A stretch of 64,000 bases of DNA, taken from NCBI RefSeq assembly GCF_002797895.1, contig NZ_PGES01000001.1, positions 1,550,001-1,614,000 of the forward strand, written 5' to 3'. The stretch's first letter is position 1. Every line of letters begins with the position of its first letter. The notes beneath the pieces are model-generated. The model worked only from the letters and a program-made list of their open reading frames with translations, made no database searches and was not told where the DNA came from. The position numbers were made by a program, and so were the translations under genes. Shown here piece by piece: positions 34,537 to 42,270 of this stretch. This stretch comes from Janthinobacterium sp. 67. Its GTDB lineage: Bacteria > Pseudomonadota > Gammaproteobacteria > Burkholderiales > Burkholderiaceae_D.

Positions 34537-36804
34537 TCAAGCCTGCGGGCGATCCGTCTTCTTCTCTCTTGCCACGATATACAGCAGCACGATGATAACG
34601 GCATACGGCAGCAGCGACAGCGCGTCCGAGTGCAGGCCCGCGTAGAACGGGTTGCCGTGCTCGGCCCAGTCGGCCATCATCTGGTCGAAGTGCGTGAGCA
34701 CGCCGGCCGTGATCGCGATGATGATGCCGGCCAGCGCGCCGCCGGCGATGTAGCCGGACGCCAGCAGCACGCCCGAGCTGCGGTCGCCCGCCAGCTGGCG
34801 CTCTTCCTCGTTCAGCTTCGCATTGTGTTCCAGCTTGTTGTTGCGACGATCCGCCAGCCAGCGCACCAGGCCGCCGACGAAGATCGGCAAGGTCGATGAC
34901 AGCGGCAGGTACACGCCCACGGAAAACGCCAAGGATGGAATGCCGGCCATTTCCAGCACCACGGCGATCATCACGCCGAACAGCACCAGGGTCCACGGCA
35001 GTTGCTGGTCGAGGATGCCCTTGATGATGTAGGACATCAGCACGGCCTTGGGCGCATCGTATTTCTTCACTTCCGAACCGTCCGGACGCTTGCTGTAATG
35101 GCCATTGATGCCCGGGTCGACCAGGTAAGCCAGCTGGCCGTCTTCCTTGACGAAATACTTGCCGGCCGGGCCGCCCACGGTATCGGTCTTTTGCCAGACT
35201 TTATACGTGTTGTGGTCGGTATCGGCTTGCGGGCCATGCAGCTCGCCCGTCACCGTCAGCTTCGACGCATCGACCGTCAGGCCAGGCGCCACTTGCGCGG
35301 CCGGCACGTAGACGGTGCTCGCTTCGTTCAGTTTCAGCAGAATCGGACCGAGGATCAGGGCCGACGACAAGGCGCCGGCCAAAATCGCGTACTGCTGCAG
35401 GCGCGGCGTGGCGCCCACCAGGTAGCCGGTCTTCAAATCCTGCGACGTGGTGCCCGCGTTGCTGGCGGCGATGCAGACGATGGCGCCCACCGACAGGGCC
35501 GTCACATAGTAACGCCCGCCCGTCCAGCCCATGATCAGGAAGATCAGGCAGGTAAACAGCAAGGTGGCCACGGCCATGCCGGAGATCGGGTTCGACGACG
35601 AGCCGATTTCGCCCGTCAGGCGCGACGACACGGTGGCGAACAGGAAGCCGAAGACGAGAATCAGCAGCGCGCCGAGGAAGTTCATGTGCAGCGGCGTGGC
35701 GAAGGTGATCACGGCGATGATGGACAGGCAGCCGATGACGACCCATTTCAGGGGGATATCCTGGTCGGTGCGCAGGGTGGAATTGCTCTTGACGCCCTTG
35801 CCGATGCCTTTCAGGCCGGCCGACAGGCTGCGCCAGATCATGGGCATGGCGCGCACCAGCGAAATCAGGCCGCCGGCGGCCACGGCGCCCGCGCCGATGT
35901 ACAGCACGTAGGCGCTGCGCACGTCATCCGCGCCCATTTCGCTGATCAACTTGGTGCCAGGAGACAGCACGGTGGTCAGGCTGTCGCCGAAGAACTTGAT
36001 CATCGGGATCAGCAGCAGGTAGGACAGCACGCCGCCGGCCGCCATGGTGGCGGCGATGCGCGGGCCGATGATGTAGCCCACGCCCAGCAATTCAGGCGAA
36101 ATCTCGGCACCGATGGAGCCGCCCTTGAGCGGTGCGGCAAATTCCACGCCCGGCGTATCCTTCCAGCCCTTGAACGAGATATTGAATACCTTGTACAGCA
36201 AGCCGACGGCAAAACCGCCGAAGATGATCTTGGCGCGGCGCTTGGCGTCCAGCGCGGCAGCCGAATCCTTCTCGATGCTTTCGCCGGCGGCGATGCGCGA
36301 TTCTTCCGTGGCGGCCGCCTTCAGCACTTCGGCGCACGCCGTGCCTTCGGGGAATTTGAGTTCCTTGTGCTGGTCGACGATCATCGTGCGGCGCATCGGG
36401 ATCATCATCAGAATGCCCAGCAGGCCGCCAAGTATGCCGACCAGCATGACGCGCGAGATTTCCAGGTCGAAGCCGAGGATCAGGATGGCGGGCATGGTCA
36501 CGCCCAGGCCGAAGGCCAGCGATTCGCCGGCCGAACCGGCCGTTTGCGTGATGCTGTTTTCCAGGATCGACGAATCCTTGCCGCCCACCTTCTTGGCCAG
36601 GCCGAACAGGGTGATGGCGATCACGGCGACGGGAATCGAGGCGCTGACGGTCAGGCCCACTTTCAGCACCAGGTACAGCGAGGAGGCGCCAAAGACCATT
36701 CCAAGTATCACGCCCATGAACAGCGCGCGGAAGGTCATTTCGGGCAGTTTCGCATCGGCCGGAATATACGGCTTCACGGCGCTCGGCATTGCATCTTTTG
36801 CCAT
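34537..36804 (-). CDS. OPT-family oligopeptide transporter
   Basis: 755 residues with about 16 membrane spans. It opens with the family pattern EMTFRALFMGVILGMVFGA and shows GSAGESLAFGLGVTMPA and FPEGTACAEVLKAA, hallmarks of prokaryotic OPT proteins. A soluble loop near residues 510-600 interrupts the helices. These are secondary transporters for oligopeptides or metal-chelate compounds. It is a single-gene transcription unit ended by an intrinsic terminator. With the POT transporter nearby it suggests peptide use, but the substrate is unknown. Confidence 0.9.
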   Translation of the reverse strand: MAKDAMPSAVKPYIPADAKLPEMTFRALFMGVILGMVFGASSLYLVLKVGLTVSASIPVAVIAITLFGLAKKVGGKDSSILENSITQTAGSAGESLAFGLGVTMPAILILGFDLEISRVMLVGILGGLLGILMMIPMRRTMIVDQHKELKFPEGTACAEVLKAAATEESRIAAGESIEKDSAAALDAKRRAKIIFGGFAVGLLYKVFNISFKGWKDTPGVEFAAPLKGGSIGAEISPELLGVGYIIGPRIAATMAAGGVLSYLLLIPMIKFFGDSLTTVLSPGTKLISEMGADDVRSAYVLYIGAGAVAAGGLISLVRAMPMIWRSLSAGLKGIGKGVKSNSTLRTDQDIPLKWVVIGCLSIIAVITFATPLHMNFLGALLILVFGFLFATVSSRLTGEIGSSSNPISGMAVATLLFTCLIFLIMGWTGGRYYVTALSVGAIVCIAASNAGTTSQDLKTGYLVGATPRLQQYAILAGALSSALILGPILLKLNEASTVYVPAAQVAPGLTVDASKLTVTGELHGPQADTDHNTYKVWQKTDTVGGPAGKYFVKEDGQLAYLVDPGINGHYSKRPDGSEVKKYDAPKAVLMSYIIKGILDQQLPWTLVLFGVMIAVVLEMAGIPSLAFSVGVYLPLSSTLPIFVGGLVRWLADRRNNKLEHNAKLNEEERQLAGDRSSGVLLASGYIAGGALAGIIIAITAGVLTHFDQMMADWAEHGNPFYAGLHSDALSLLPYAVIIVLLYIVAREKKTDRPQA

Positions 36805-36833
36805 AAATCAATCCTTAATCTTTTAAAATAAAC

Positions 36834-36856
36834 AGCCCGGATCGATGCCCGGGCTA
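36834..36856. other. short hairpin in the OPT / mrcA divergent region
   Basis: AGCCCGG pairs with CCGGGCT across an 8-base loop, about 30 bases upstream of the OPT start. It lies in the 5' leader of the leftward transcript or at its promoter and has no T-run to act as a clear terminator. Confidence 0.35.
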
Positions 36857-36959
36857 TTTGCTTGAAGCCGAGACTATCGCACAGCCGCGTTTCGATGAAA
36901 AGGTTTTTTGAGGTCCATGACGCCGCCCCGCCCGCACAGGAAGCGCCGCCGCATTGGTC

Positions 36960-36965
36960 TATAAT
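36960..36965 (+). promoter_or_regulatory. -10 box of mrcA
   Basis: A perfect TATAAT lies 38 bases before the TTG start of the penicillin-binding protein gene. Confidence 0.5.
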
Positions 36966-37003
36966 CGCTGCCACCGTGCCCTGCACGCTCACGTGAGACT
37001 GCC

Positions 37004-39331
37004 TTGACTGCCAAACGAACCGGATTTCCCTGGCCTTCCCGCCGCGCCACCGTGCGCGGCTTCATCATCGCCGGCTGCGCCGCGCTGGCCGCCGCTGTGC
37101 TGCTGGCCGCCTATCTGTTTATGTACGTGCGCCCCCGCCTGCCCGAACTGGACGTCATCACCGACTACCAGCCGAAGATACCGCTGCGCGTGTACACGGC
37201 CGACAATGTGCTGATCGGCGAATTCGGCGAGGAGCACCGCGACTTCGTGCCGATTGCGCAAGTGCCGGAAATGATGAAGAAGGCCTTGCTGGCCATCGAG
37301 GACAGCCGCTTCTACGAGCACCACGGCATCGACTTCGTGCGCGCCGGCGGCGCCGTGCTGTCGAACCTGCGCCATGGATTCGGCCACGGCGGCGGCTCCA
37401 CCATCACCATGCAGGTGGCGCGCAACTTCTTCCTGACGCGCGAAAAAGTCGCTTCGCGCAAGCTCAATGAAATCATGCTGGCCCTGAAAATCGAGGCGGC
37501 CCTGTCGAAAGAGCAGATTCTCGAGCTGTACATGAACCAGATGTACCTGGGCCAGCGCTCGTTCGGCTTCGGCAGCGCGGCGCAGACCTACTTCGGCAAA
37601 CCGCTCAATGAACTGTCGATCGCGGAAATGGCCATGCTGGCCGGCCTACCGCAAAACCCCTCGCGCCACAACCCGATCAGCAATCCGAAAAAGGCGCACG
37701 CGCGCCAGCGGCTGGTCCTGAAACGCATGCGCGAACTCGATTACATCAGCGAAGGCCAGTACCAGCAGGCGCTGGACCAGCCGCTGCATATCAACAGCCG
37801 CGGCAAGCAGGGTTTCGACACCCACGCCGAATACGTGGCCGAACTGGCGCGCCAGGCCGTCTACGCGCAGTTCAAGGAAGACAGCTATACCAAGGGCATC
37901 AGCGTCTACACGACGATCCTGAAAGCCGACCAGGACGCGGCCTACGCCTCGACGCGACGCAACGTCATCGCCTACGACCAGCGCCACGGCTACCGCGGCC
38001 CGGAAACCTTCATCGACATGCCAGCCGACCCGGAGCAACGCGACGACGCCATCGACGCGGCGCTGCAAAAACGCCCGGACAGCGATGGCCTGATCGCCGC
38101 CGTCGTCACGGAAGTGGCCAGCGGCAAGGTGGTGGCCGACACGGGCGACGGCGAGGCCAAGGCCATCACGGGCGAAGGCTTGCGCTTTGCCGCCCCGGCC
38201 TTGTCCGCCAAGGCGAGCGCCGGCATCAAGCTGCGCCCGGGCGCCGTGATCCGCATCACCAGAGATGGCAAGGACAACTGGGCCATCACGCAAGTGCCGC
38301 TGGTGGCCGCCGCCTTTGTGTCGCTCGACGCGGACACGGGCGCCTACCACGCCATGGTGGGCGGCTTCGACTACAACCTGCAAAAATTCAACCACGTGAC
38401 GCAGGCATGGCGCCAGCCCGGTTCGGCCATGAAGCCGTTCGTGTATTCGGCGGCGCTGGAAAAAGGCTTTTCGCCGGCCACCCTGATCAACGACGTGCCG
38501 TTGGAAATGCAGGCGGGCGGCAAGGTGTGGGCGCCGCAGAATGACGATTTCAAGTTCGACGGCCCCGTCACCATGCGCTATGCGCTGGCGCAATCGAAGA
38601 ACGTGGCCTCCGTGCGCATCCTGCGCGCGCTGGGCGTGTCGTACACGCACGACTTCCTCGAGAAATTCGGCTTCGACCCGGCCCGCCAGCCGAACAACCT
38701 GACCATGGCGCTGGGCACGGGTTCCGTCACGCCCGTGCAGATGGCGGGCGCCTACGCCCTGTTCGCCAATGGCGGCCACCAGGTGGAACCGTATCTGATC
38801 GACCGCATCGTCGACGCCAAGGGCGCCATCCTGATGCAGACCAAGCCGCCCGCGCCGAACGACGACAAGACCCTGGCGCTGGACCCGCGCAACGCCTTCG
38901 TGATGGACAGCATGCTGCGCGAAGTGGCGCGCACGGGCACGGGCGCGGCGGCGACGAAAAAACTGGGCCGGACTGACATCGCCGGCAAGACGGGCACCAC
39001 CAGCGACGCCGTCGACGGCTGGTTCGCCGGCTACAGCGGCGGCATCGTGGCCGTGGCGTGGATGGGCTATGACGAACCGAAATCGCTGGGCGGACGCGAA
39101 TTCGGCGCCACCCTGGCCATGCCGATCTGGATCGACTACATGCGCACGGCCCTGTCGACGCGCCCGCAAATCACGCGCGCCGTGCCGGCTGGCCTGAGCC
39201 AGGTCGACGGCGAGTGGCTGTACGACGAATTCATCGACATGAATGGTGTCAAGACGCTGGATATGGACGTGGAGACGCCGACGGATCCGGCGGCCGTGCC
39301 GGAGACGGTGCCGGTGGAAACCACGAACTGA
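37004..39331 (+). CDS. mrcA: penicillin-binding protein 1A, bifunctional peptidoglycan synthase
   Basis: 775 residues starting at TTG 37004, the only sensible start before the membrane anchor at about 20-42. The GT51 glycosyltransferase domain has EDSRFYEHHGID and GGSTITMQVARNFFL, containing the catalytic Glu residues. The transpeptidase domain has the SxxK motif in GSAMKPF, SxN in AQSKNVA and KTG in AGKTGTTSD. It polymerises and cross-links cell-wall peptidoglycan in the periplasm. An OB-like region lies between the domains. It is monocistronic, ending in front of a group of hairpins. Confidence 0.95.
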   Translation: MTAKRTGFPWPSRRATVRGFIIAGCAALAAAVLLAAYLFMYVRPRLPELDVITDYQPKIPLRVYTADNVLIGEFGEEHRDFVPIAQVPEMMKKALLAIEDSRFYEHHGIDFVRAGGAVLSNLRHGFGHGGGSTITMQVARNFFLTREKVASRKLNEIMLALKIEAALSKEQILELYMNQMYLGQRSFGFGSAAQTYFGKPLNELSIAEMAMLAGLPQNPSRHNPISNPKKAHARQRLVLKRMRELDYISEGQYQQALDQPLHINSRGKQGFDTHAEYVAELARQAVYAQFKEDSYTKGISVYTTILKADQDAAYASTRRNVIAYDQRHGYRGPETFIDMPADPEQRDDAIDAALQKRPDSDGLIAAVVTEVASGKVVADTGDGEAKAITGEGLRFAAPALSAKASAGIKLRPGAVIRITRDGKDNWAITQVPLVAAAFVSLDADTGAYHAMVGGFDYNLQKFNHVTQAWRQPGSAMKPFVYSAALEKGFSPATLINDVPLEMQAGGKVWAPQNDDFKFDGPVTMRYALAQSKNVASVRILRALGVSYTHDFLEKFGFDPARQPNNLTMALGTGSVTPVQMAGAYALFANGGHQVEPYLIDRIVDAKGAILMQTKPPAPNDDKTLALDPRNAFVMDSMLREVARTGTGAAATKKLGRTDIAGKTGTTSDAVDGWFAGYSGGIVAVAWMGYDEPKSLGGREFGATLAMPIWIDYMRTALSTRPQITRAVPAGLSQVDGEWLYDEFIDMNGVKTLDMDVETPTDPAAVPETVPVETTN

Positions 39332-39342
39332 GGAACCCGCAG

Positions 39343-39416
39343 GTCGGGTTAGCCGGAACGGCGTAACCCGACAAGCCGCAGTCGGCTCTTGTCGGATTAC
39401 GCTTCGCTAATCCGAC
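39343..39416. repeat. REP-like cluster of three hairpins
   Basis: Three imperfect palindromes lie head to tail: 39343-39372 (GTCGGGTTA arms with inner GCCG/CGGC), about 39369-39395 (GACAAG-CCG arms) and 39391-39416 (GTCGGATTA arms, TTCG in the loop). The first and third share the same arm core. This resembles REP/BIME elements that are often found between convergent genes, as here between mrcA and the TetR gene, where they may also act as terminator. Confidence 0.7.
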
Positions 39417-40108
39417 CTACCGGTCATGCTCAGGTACCCGCGCACCGTGCTGACGACGCTGTCGGCAAAATCGTCGACATTGACCTTCGCGGCGCGGTAC
39501 TTCCAGCGCTTCACGTACCAGTCCTGGAACAGGGCCAAGCAGTGCGCGGCCAGCAAGGTGGCGTCGCCCTGCGGCTTCGGTTCGATTTCGGCGATGGTGG
39601 CGGCGATCAGGGTCTGCACGTACAGTTCCGAATTCTTCGCCATGCTGCGCTGCTCCACCTGCAGCACGCGCGAATCCATGAAGACGAAATAAAACCACGG
39701 CTGCAGCACTTCGGACAGGTAGATCGACGAGCGTATCATCGCCTCCAGGCGGTCCAGCGGCGACTTCACGTCGGCGAACAGCAGCGGCAAGGCTTGCGTG
39801 GCGTGGCGCACCACGTCCTCGATCATTTCGGCCAGTTGATCCTTGCTGGTGATGTAACCATACAGGCCGCCCATCGACAGACCCGTCTCGCGGCACAGGT
39901 CGCGCAAGCTCATGGCGCGGAAGCCCACGTCATTGGCCAGGCGGAAGGTGGCGACGAAGATGCGTTCCAGATTTTCCAGCGCCGGCTTGCGGCGCTTGAC
40001 GCCGATACGTTCCGCGTGGCGGTCAAGAATATATTCCCAGATGTTTTCGCCATTTAAAGGCGTCATCTGCTGAAACTGTTCAAAATTAAAATGGGTCGAC
40101 AAGTGCAT
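39407..40108 (-). CDS. TetR/AcrR-family transcriptional regulator
   Basis: 233 residues if ATG 40108 is used; ATG 40066 and an upstream GTG at 40159 are possible. The DNA-binding part is FRAMSLRDLCRETGLSMGGL with YGYITSKDQL at the recognition helix end, preceded by an unusually long 60-residue N-terminal arm. The C-terminal helical domain would bind a hydrophobic ligand. It is divergent from the lipase gene 322 bases away, and tandem ATGCAATT repeats lie in between, so control of the lipase is a reasonable guess. Confidence 0.82.
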   Translation of the reverse strand: MHLSTHFNFEQFQQMTPLNGENIWEYILDRHAERIGVKRRKPALENLERIFVATFRLANDVGFRAMSLRDLCRETGLSMGGLYGYITSKDQLAEMIEDVVRHATQALPLLFADVKSPLDRLEAMIRSSIYLSEVLQPWFYFVFMDSRVLQVEQRSMAKNSELYVQTLIAATIAEIEPKPQGDATLLAAHCLALFQDWYVKRWKYRAAKVNVDDFADSVVSTVRGYLSMTGRSD

Positions 40109-40430
40109 TCCCAAATAACGGTGTAAGAGCGATATCCATGCAATGCCTGGGCAAGGCACTGCAAGACGGCGGGACGGCTGATGCGGGGCCGATTATAGCT
40201 CAGGAAAACAACTATTTTACTTTTCAACTATGCAATGGGCGCATAAGCAACGCCAAATTCCCACAGTTATTGCGCTGCATCATGCAATTCAAATGCAATT
40301 TACATCCAGCGGTGCTACATTCAAAAAACCGAGCGCTCGCTATATTTAATGCATCGATAGAATGTGAAGGCGCGCACGGCACATCGCTACAGCATCGACA
40401 TTTCCATACGATTCAAATAACGGAGACAAA
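40109..40430. promoter_or_regulatory. divergent control region between the TetR gene and lipA
   Basis: 322 bases, much richer in AT than the genes. ATGCAATT occurs at 40282-40289 and 40293-40300, 11 bases apart, and ATGCAAT again at 40230-40236. TATATT at 40341-40346 is a possible -10 box for lipA, with the palindrome GAGCGCTC just before it. No small gene is evident. Confidence 0.45.
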
Positions 40431-41345
40431 ATGAAGACTCGCTTTTGGCAACTGCTATCCACCCTGCTCCTCAGCATCGCCATCCTGCCCGGCAGCGCCA
40501 GCGCCGCCGGCTACACGCAAACGAAGTACCCGATCGTGCTCGTGCACGGCCTGTTCGGCTTCGACAAGCTCGGTCCCGTCGAGTATTTTTATGGCGTCCC
40601 CGACGCCTTGCGCAGCGGCGGCGCGCAAGTGTACGTGACCACCGTGTCGGCCGCCAACAGCACGGAAGTGCGCGGCGAGCAGCTGCTGTCGCAGGTGCGG
40701 CAAATCCTCGCCGCCACGGGGGCGGCCAAGGTCAATTTGATCGGCCATAGCCATGGCGGCCCCACGGCCCGCTACGTCGCTTCCGTGCGCCCCGACCTGG
40801 TGGCGTCCGTCACCAGCGTGGCCGGCGTCAACAAGGGCTCCAAGGTGGCCGACATCCTCAGCGGCGCCATTCCCAATACCAGCAATGCGCTGGGCAATGC
40901 GCTGGCCTCGCTGATCGGCATTTTGTCGGGCAACAAGGGCTTGCCGCAAAACGCGGGCGCCTCACTGGCGTCGCTGTCCACGGCCGGCTCGCTCGCCTTC
41001 AACAGCCGCCACCCGCAAGGCGTGCCTACCTCGGCCTGCGGCGAAGGCACCTATCAGGTGCAAGGCGTGTATTATTTCTCGTGGAGCGGCGCGCAACCGT
41101 ACACGAATGTGCTCGACATGGGCGACCCGGCACTGGCGGCCATCAGCCTGGCCTTCGGCGGCGTCAAGAACGATGGCCTGGTGAGCAGCTGTTCCAGCCA
41201 CCTGGGCAAGGTGATCCGCGACGACTACGCCATGAACCACCTCGATGAAGTCAACCAGTTCGTCGGCATCGTCAACCTGTTCGAAACGAACCCCGTCACC
41301 GTCTTCCGCCAGCAGGCCAACCGCCTGCAAGGCCTGGGACTGTAA
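40431..41345 (+). CDS. lipA: secreted triacylglycerol lipase (subfamily I.1/I.2)
   Basis: 304 residues. The signal peptide runs to about residue 26 (GSASAAG). The mature lipase starts TKYPIVLVHGLFGFD with the oxyanion-hole HGLFG, catalytic Ser107 in GHSHGG, catalytic Asp probably in GVKNDGLVSS and catalytic His in MNHLDEVNQ, which also helps bind calcium. Two Cys (TSACGE and SSCSSH) likely form the conserved disulfide. It hydrolyses long-chain triglycerides outside the cell after type II secretion, and its folding needs the foldase encoded 10 bases downstream. Confidence 0.94.
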   Translation: MKTRFWQLLSTLLLSIAILPGSASAAGYTQTKYPIVLVHGLFGFDKLGPVEYFYGVPDALRSGGAQVYVTTVSAANSTEVRGEQLLSQVRQILAATGAAKVNLIGHSHGGPTARYVASVRPDLVASVTSVAGVNKGSKVADILSGAIPNTSNALGNALASLIGILSGNKGLPQNAGASLASLSTAGSLAFNSRHPQGVPTSACGEGTYQVQGVYYFSWSGAQPYTNVLDMGDPALAAISLAFGGVKNDGLVSSCSSHLGKVIRDDYAMNHLDEVNQFVGIVNLFETNPVTVFRQQANRLQGLGL

Positions 41346-41355
41346 GGAGTAGCGC

Positions 41356-42267
41356 ATGCACGCAAAATGGATCATCGGCGGCAGCCTGGCGGCTTTGGCC
41401 CTGTACCTGGCGTTGCGCCCCGGCGAGCCGCCAGCCCCGCCGCCGGAAAGGGCGGAACCGGACCTGTTCGCGTTCGTGCGCTCAATGGAAGGCACGCGGC
41501 CAGACGGCAACGTCACGGTGGCCGCCGGCGACAAGCTGGTGGTCGACGCGGAACTGGGCCATCTGTTCGACTACTACCTGGCGGGCCTCGGCGAAAAGCC
41601 GCTGGCCGCCATCCGCAGCCAGATCGAGGCGGAGCTGGACCGGCGCCTGGCGCCCGTCCCCGCCCGCGAAGCGAAGCGTTTGCTGGGCGCCTACCTGGCC
41701 TACAAGCAGGCATTGCTCGGCGCGGAACAGGCCTTGCCGGCGCAAGCCGATGCGGCTCTGGCGGCGCGCGCGCGCCTGCATGCCATGCGCGCCTTGCGCG
41801 GCAATTACTTTACAGCCGAGGAAAGCGCGGGCCTGTTCGGCGCCAGCGACGCGTATGACGACGACGCCGTGGCGCGCATGACCATCCTCGGCGACACGTC
41901 GCTCGATGAAGCGCAGCGCCAGGCGCAACTGACGGCGCTCGATCAAAAAATGCCGCCCACCCTGCGCGCCGCGCGCGACGCGCCGCTGCAGGTGGCGCAG
42001 CTGGACGCCTCCGTCAAGGCCTTGCGGGCACAGGGCGGCGGCGACAATGAAGTCTACCGCCTGCGCGCCAGCACCTTCACGCCGGCGGCGGCCGCGCGTC
42101 TGGCGGAACTGGACCGCGAAGAATCGCAATGGCAGCAGCGCATCATCGCGTATCGAGCGCAGAAGGCCAGCCTGCCAGGCGGCGCGCAGGATGCGGCGGC
42201 CCTGCGGCAACTGCGCGACGCCAGTTTCACGCCGGACGAACAGCGCCGGCTGGGCGCCTACGAATAG
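41356..42267 (+). CDS. lifO: lipase-specific foldase (Lif chaperone)
   Basis: 303 residues. A membrane anchor at about residues 6-23 leaves a Pro-rich linker and a helical, periplasmic foldase domain. The Lif signature region reads GHLFDYYLAGLGE; in described foldases this is RxxFDY(F/C)L, so the conserved Arg is replaced by Gly here. Downstream are the long helices (ARARLHAMRALRG, LDQKMPPTLRAARDAPL) that wrap the lipase. It is co-transcribed with lipA. The Lif call is secure from context and helical pattern; the altered motif is noted separately. Confidence 0.88.
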   Translation: MHAKWIIGGSLAALALYLALRPGEPPAPPPERAEPDLFAFVRSMEGTRPDGNVTVAAGDKLVVDAELGHLFDYYLAGLGEKPLAAIRSQIEAELDRRLAPVPAREAKRLLGAYLAYKQALLGAEQALPAQADAALAARARLHAMRALRGNYFTAEESAGLFGASDAYDDDAVARMTILGDTSLDEAQRQAQLTALDQKMPPTLRAARDAPLQVAQLDASVKALRAQGGGDNEVYRLRASTFTPAAAARLAELDREESQWQQRIIAYRAQKASLPGGAQDAAALRQLRDASFTPDEQRRLGAYE

Positions 42268-42270
42268 CGC

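Noticed and set aside
39343..39416. Insertion sequence end or attachment site
   Set aside because: No transposase or integrase gene, target duplication or tRNA is nearby; the hairpins fit a REP-like cluster better.
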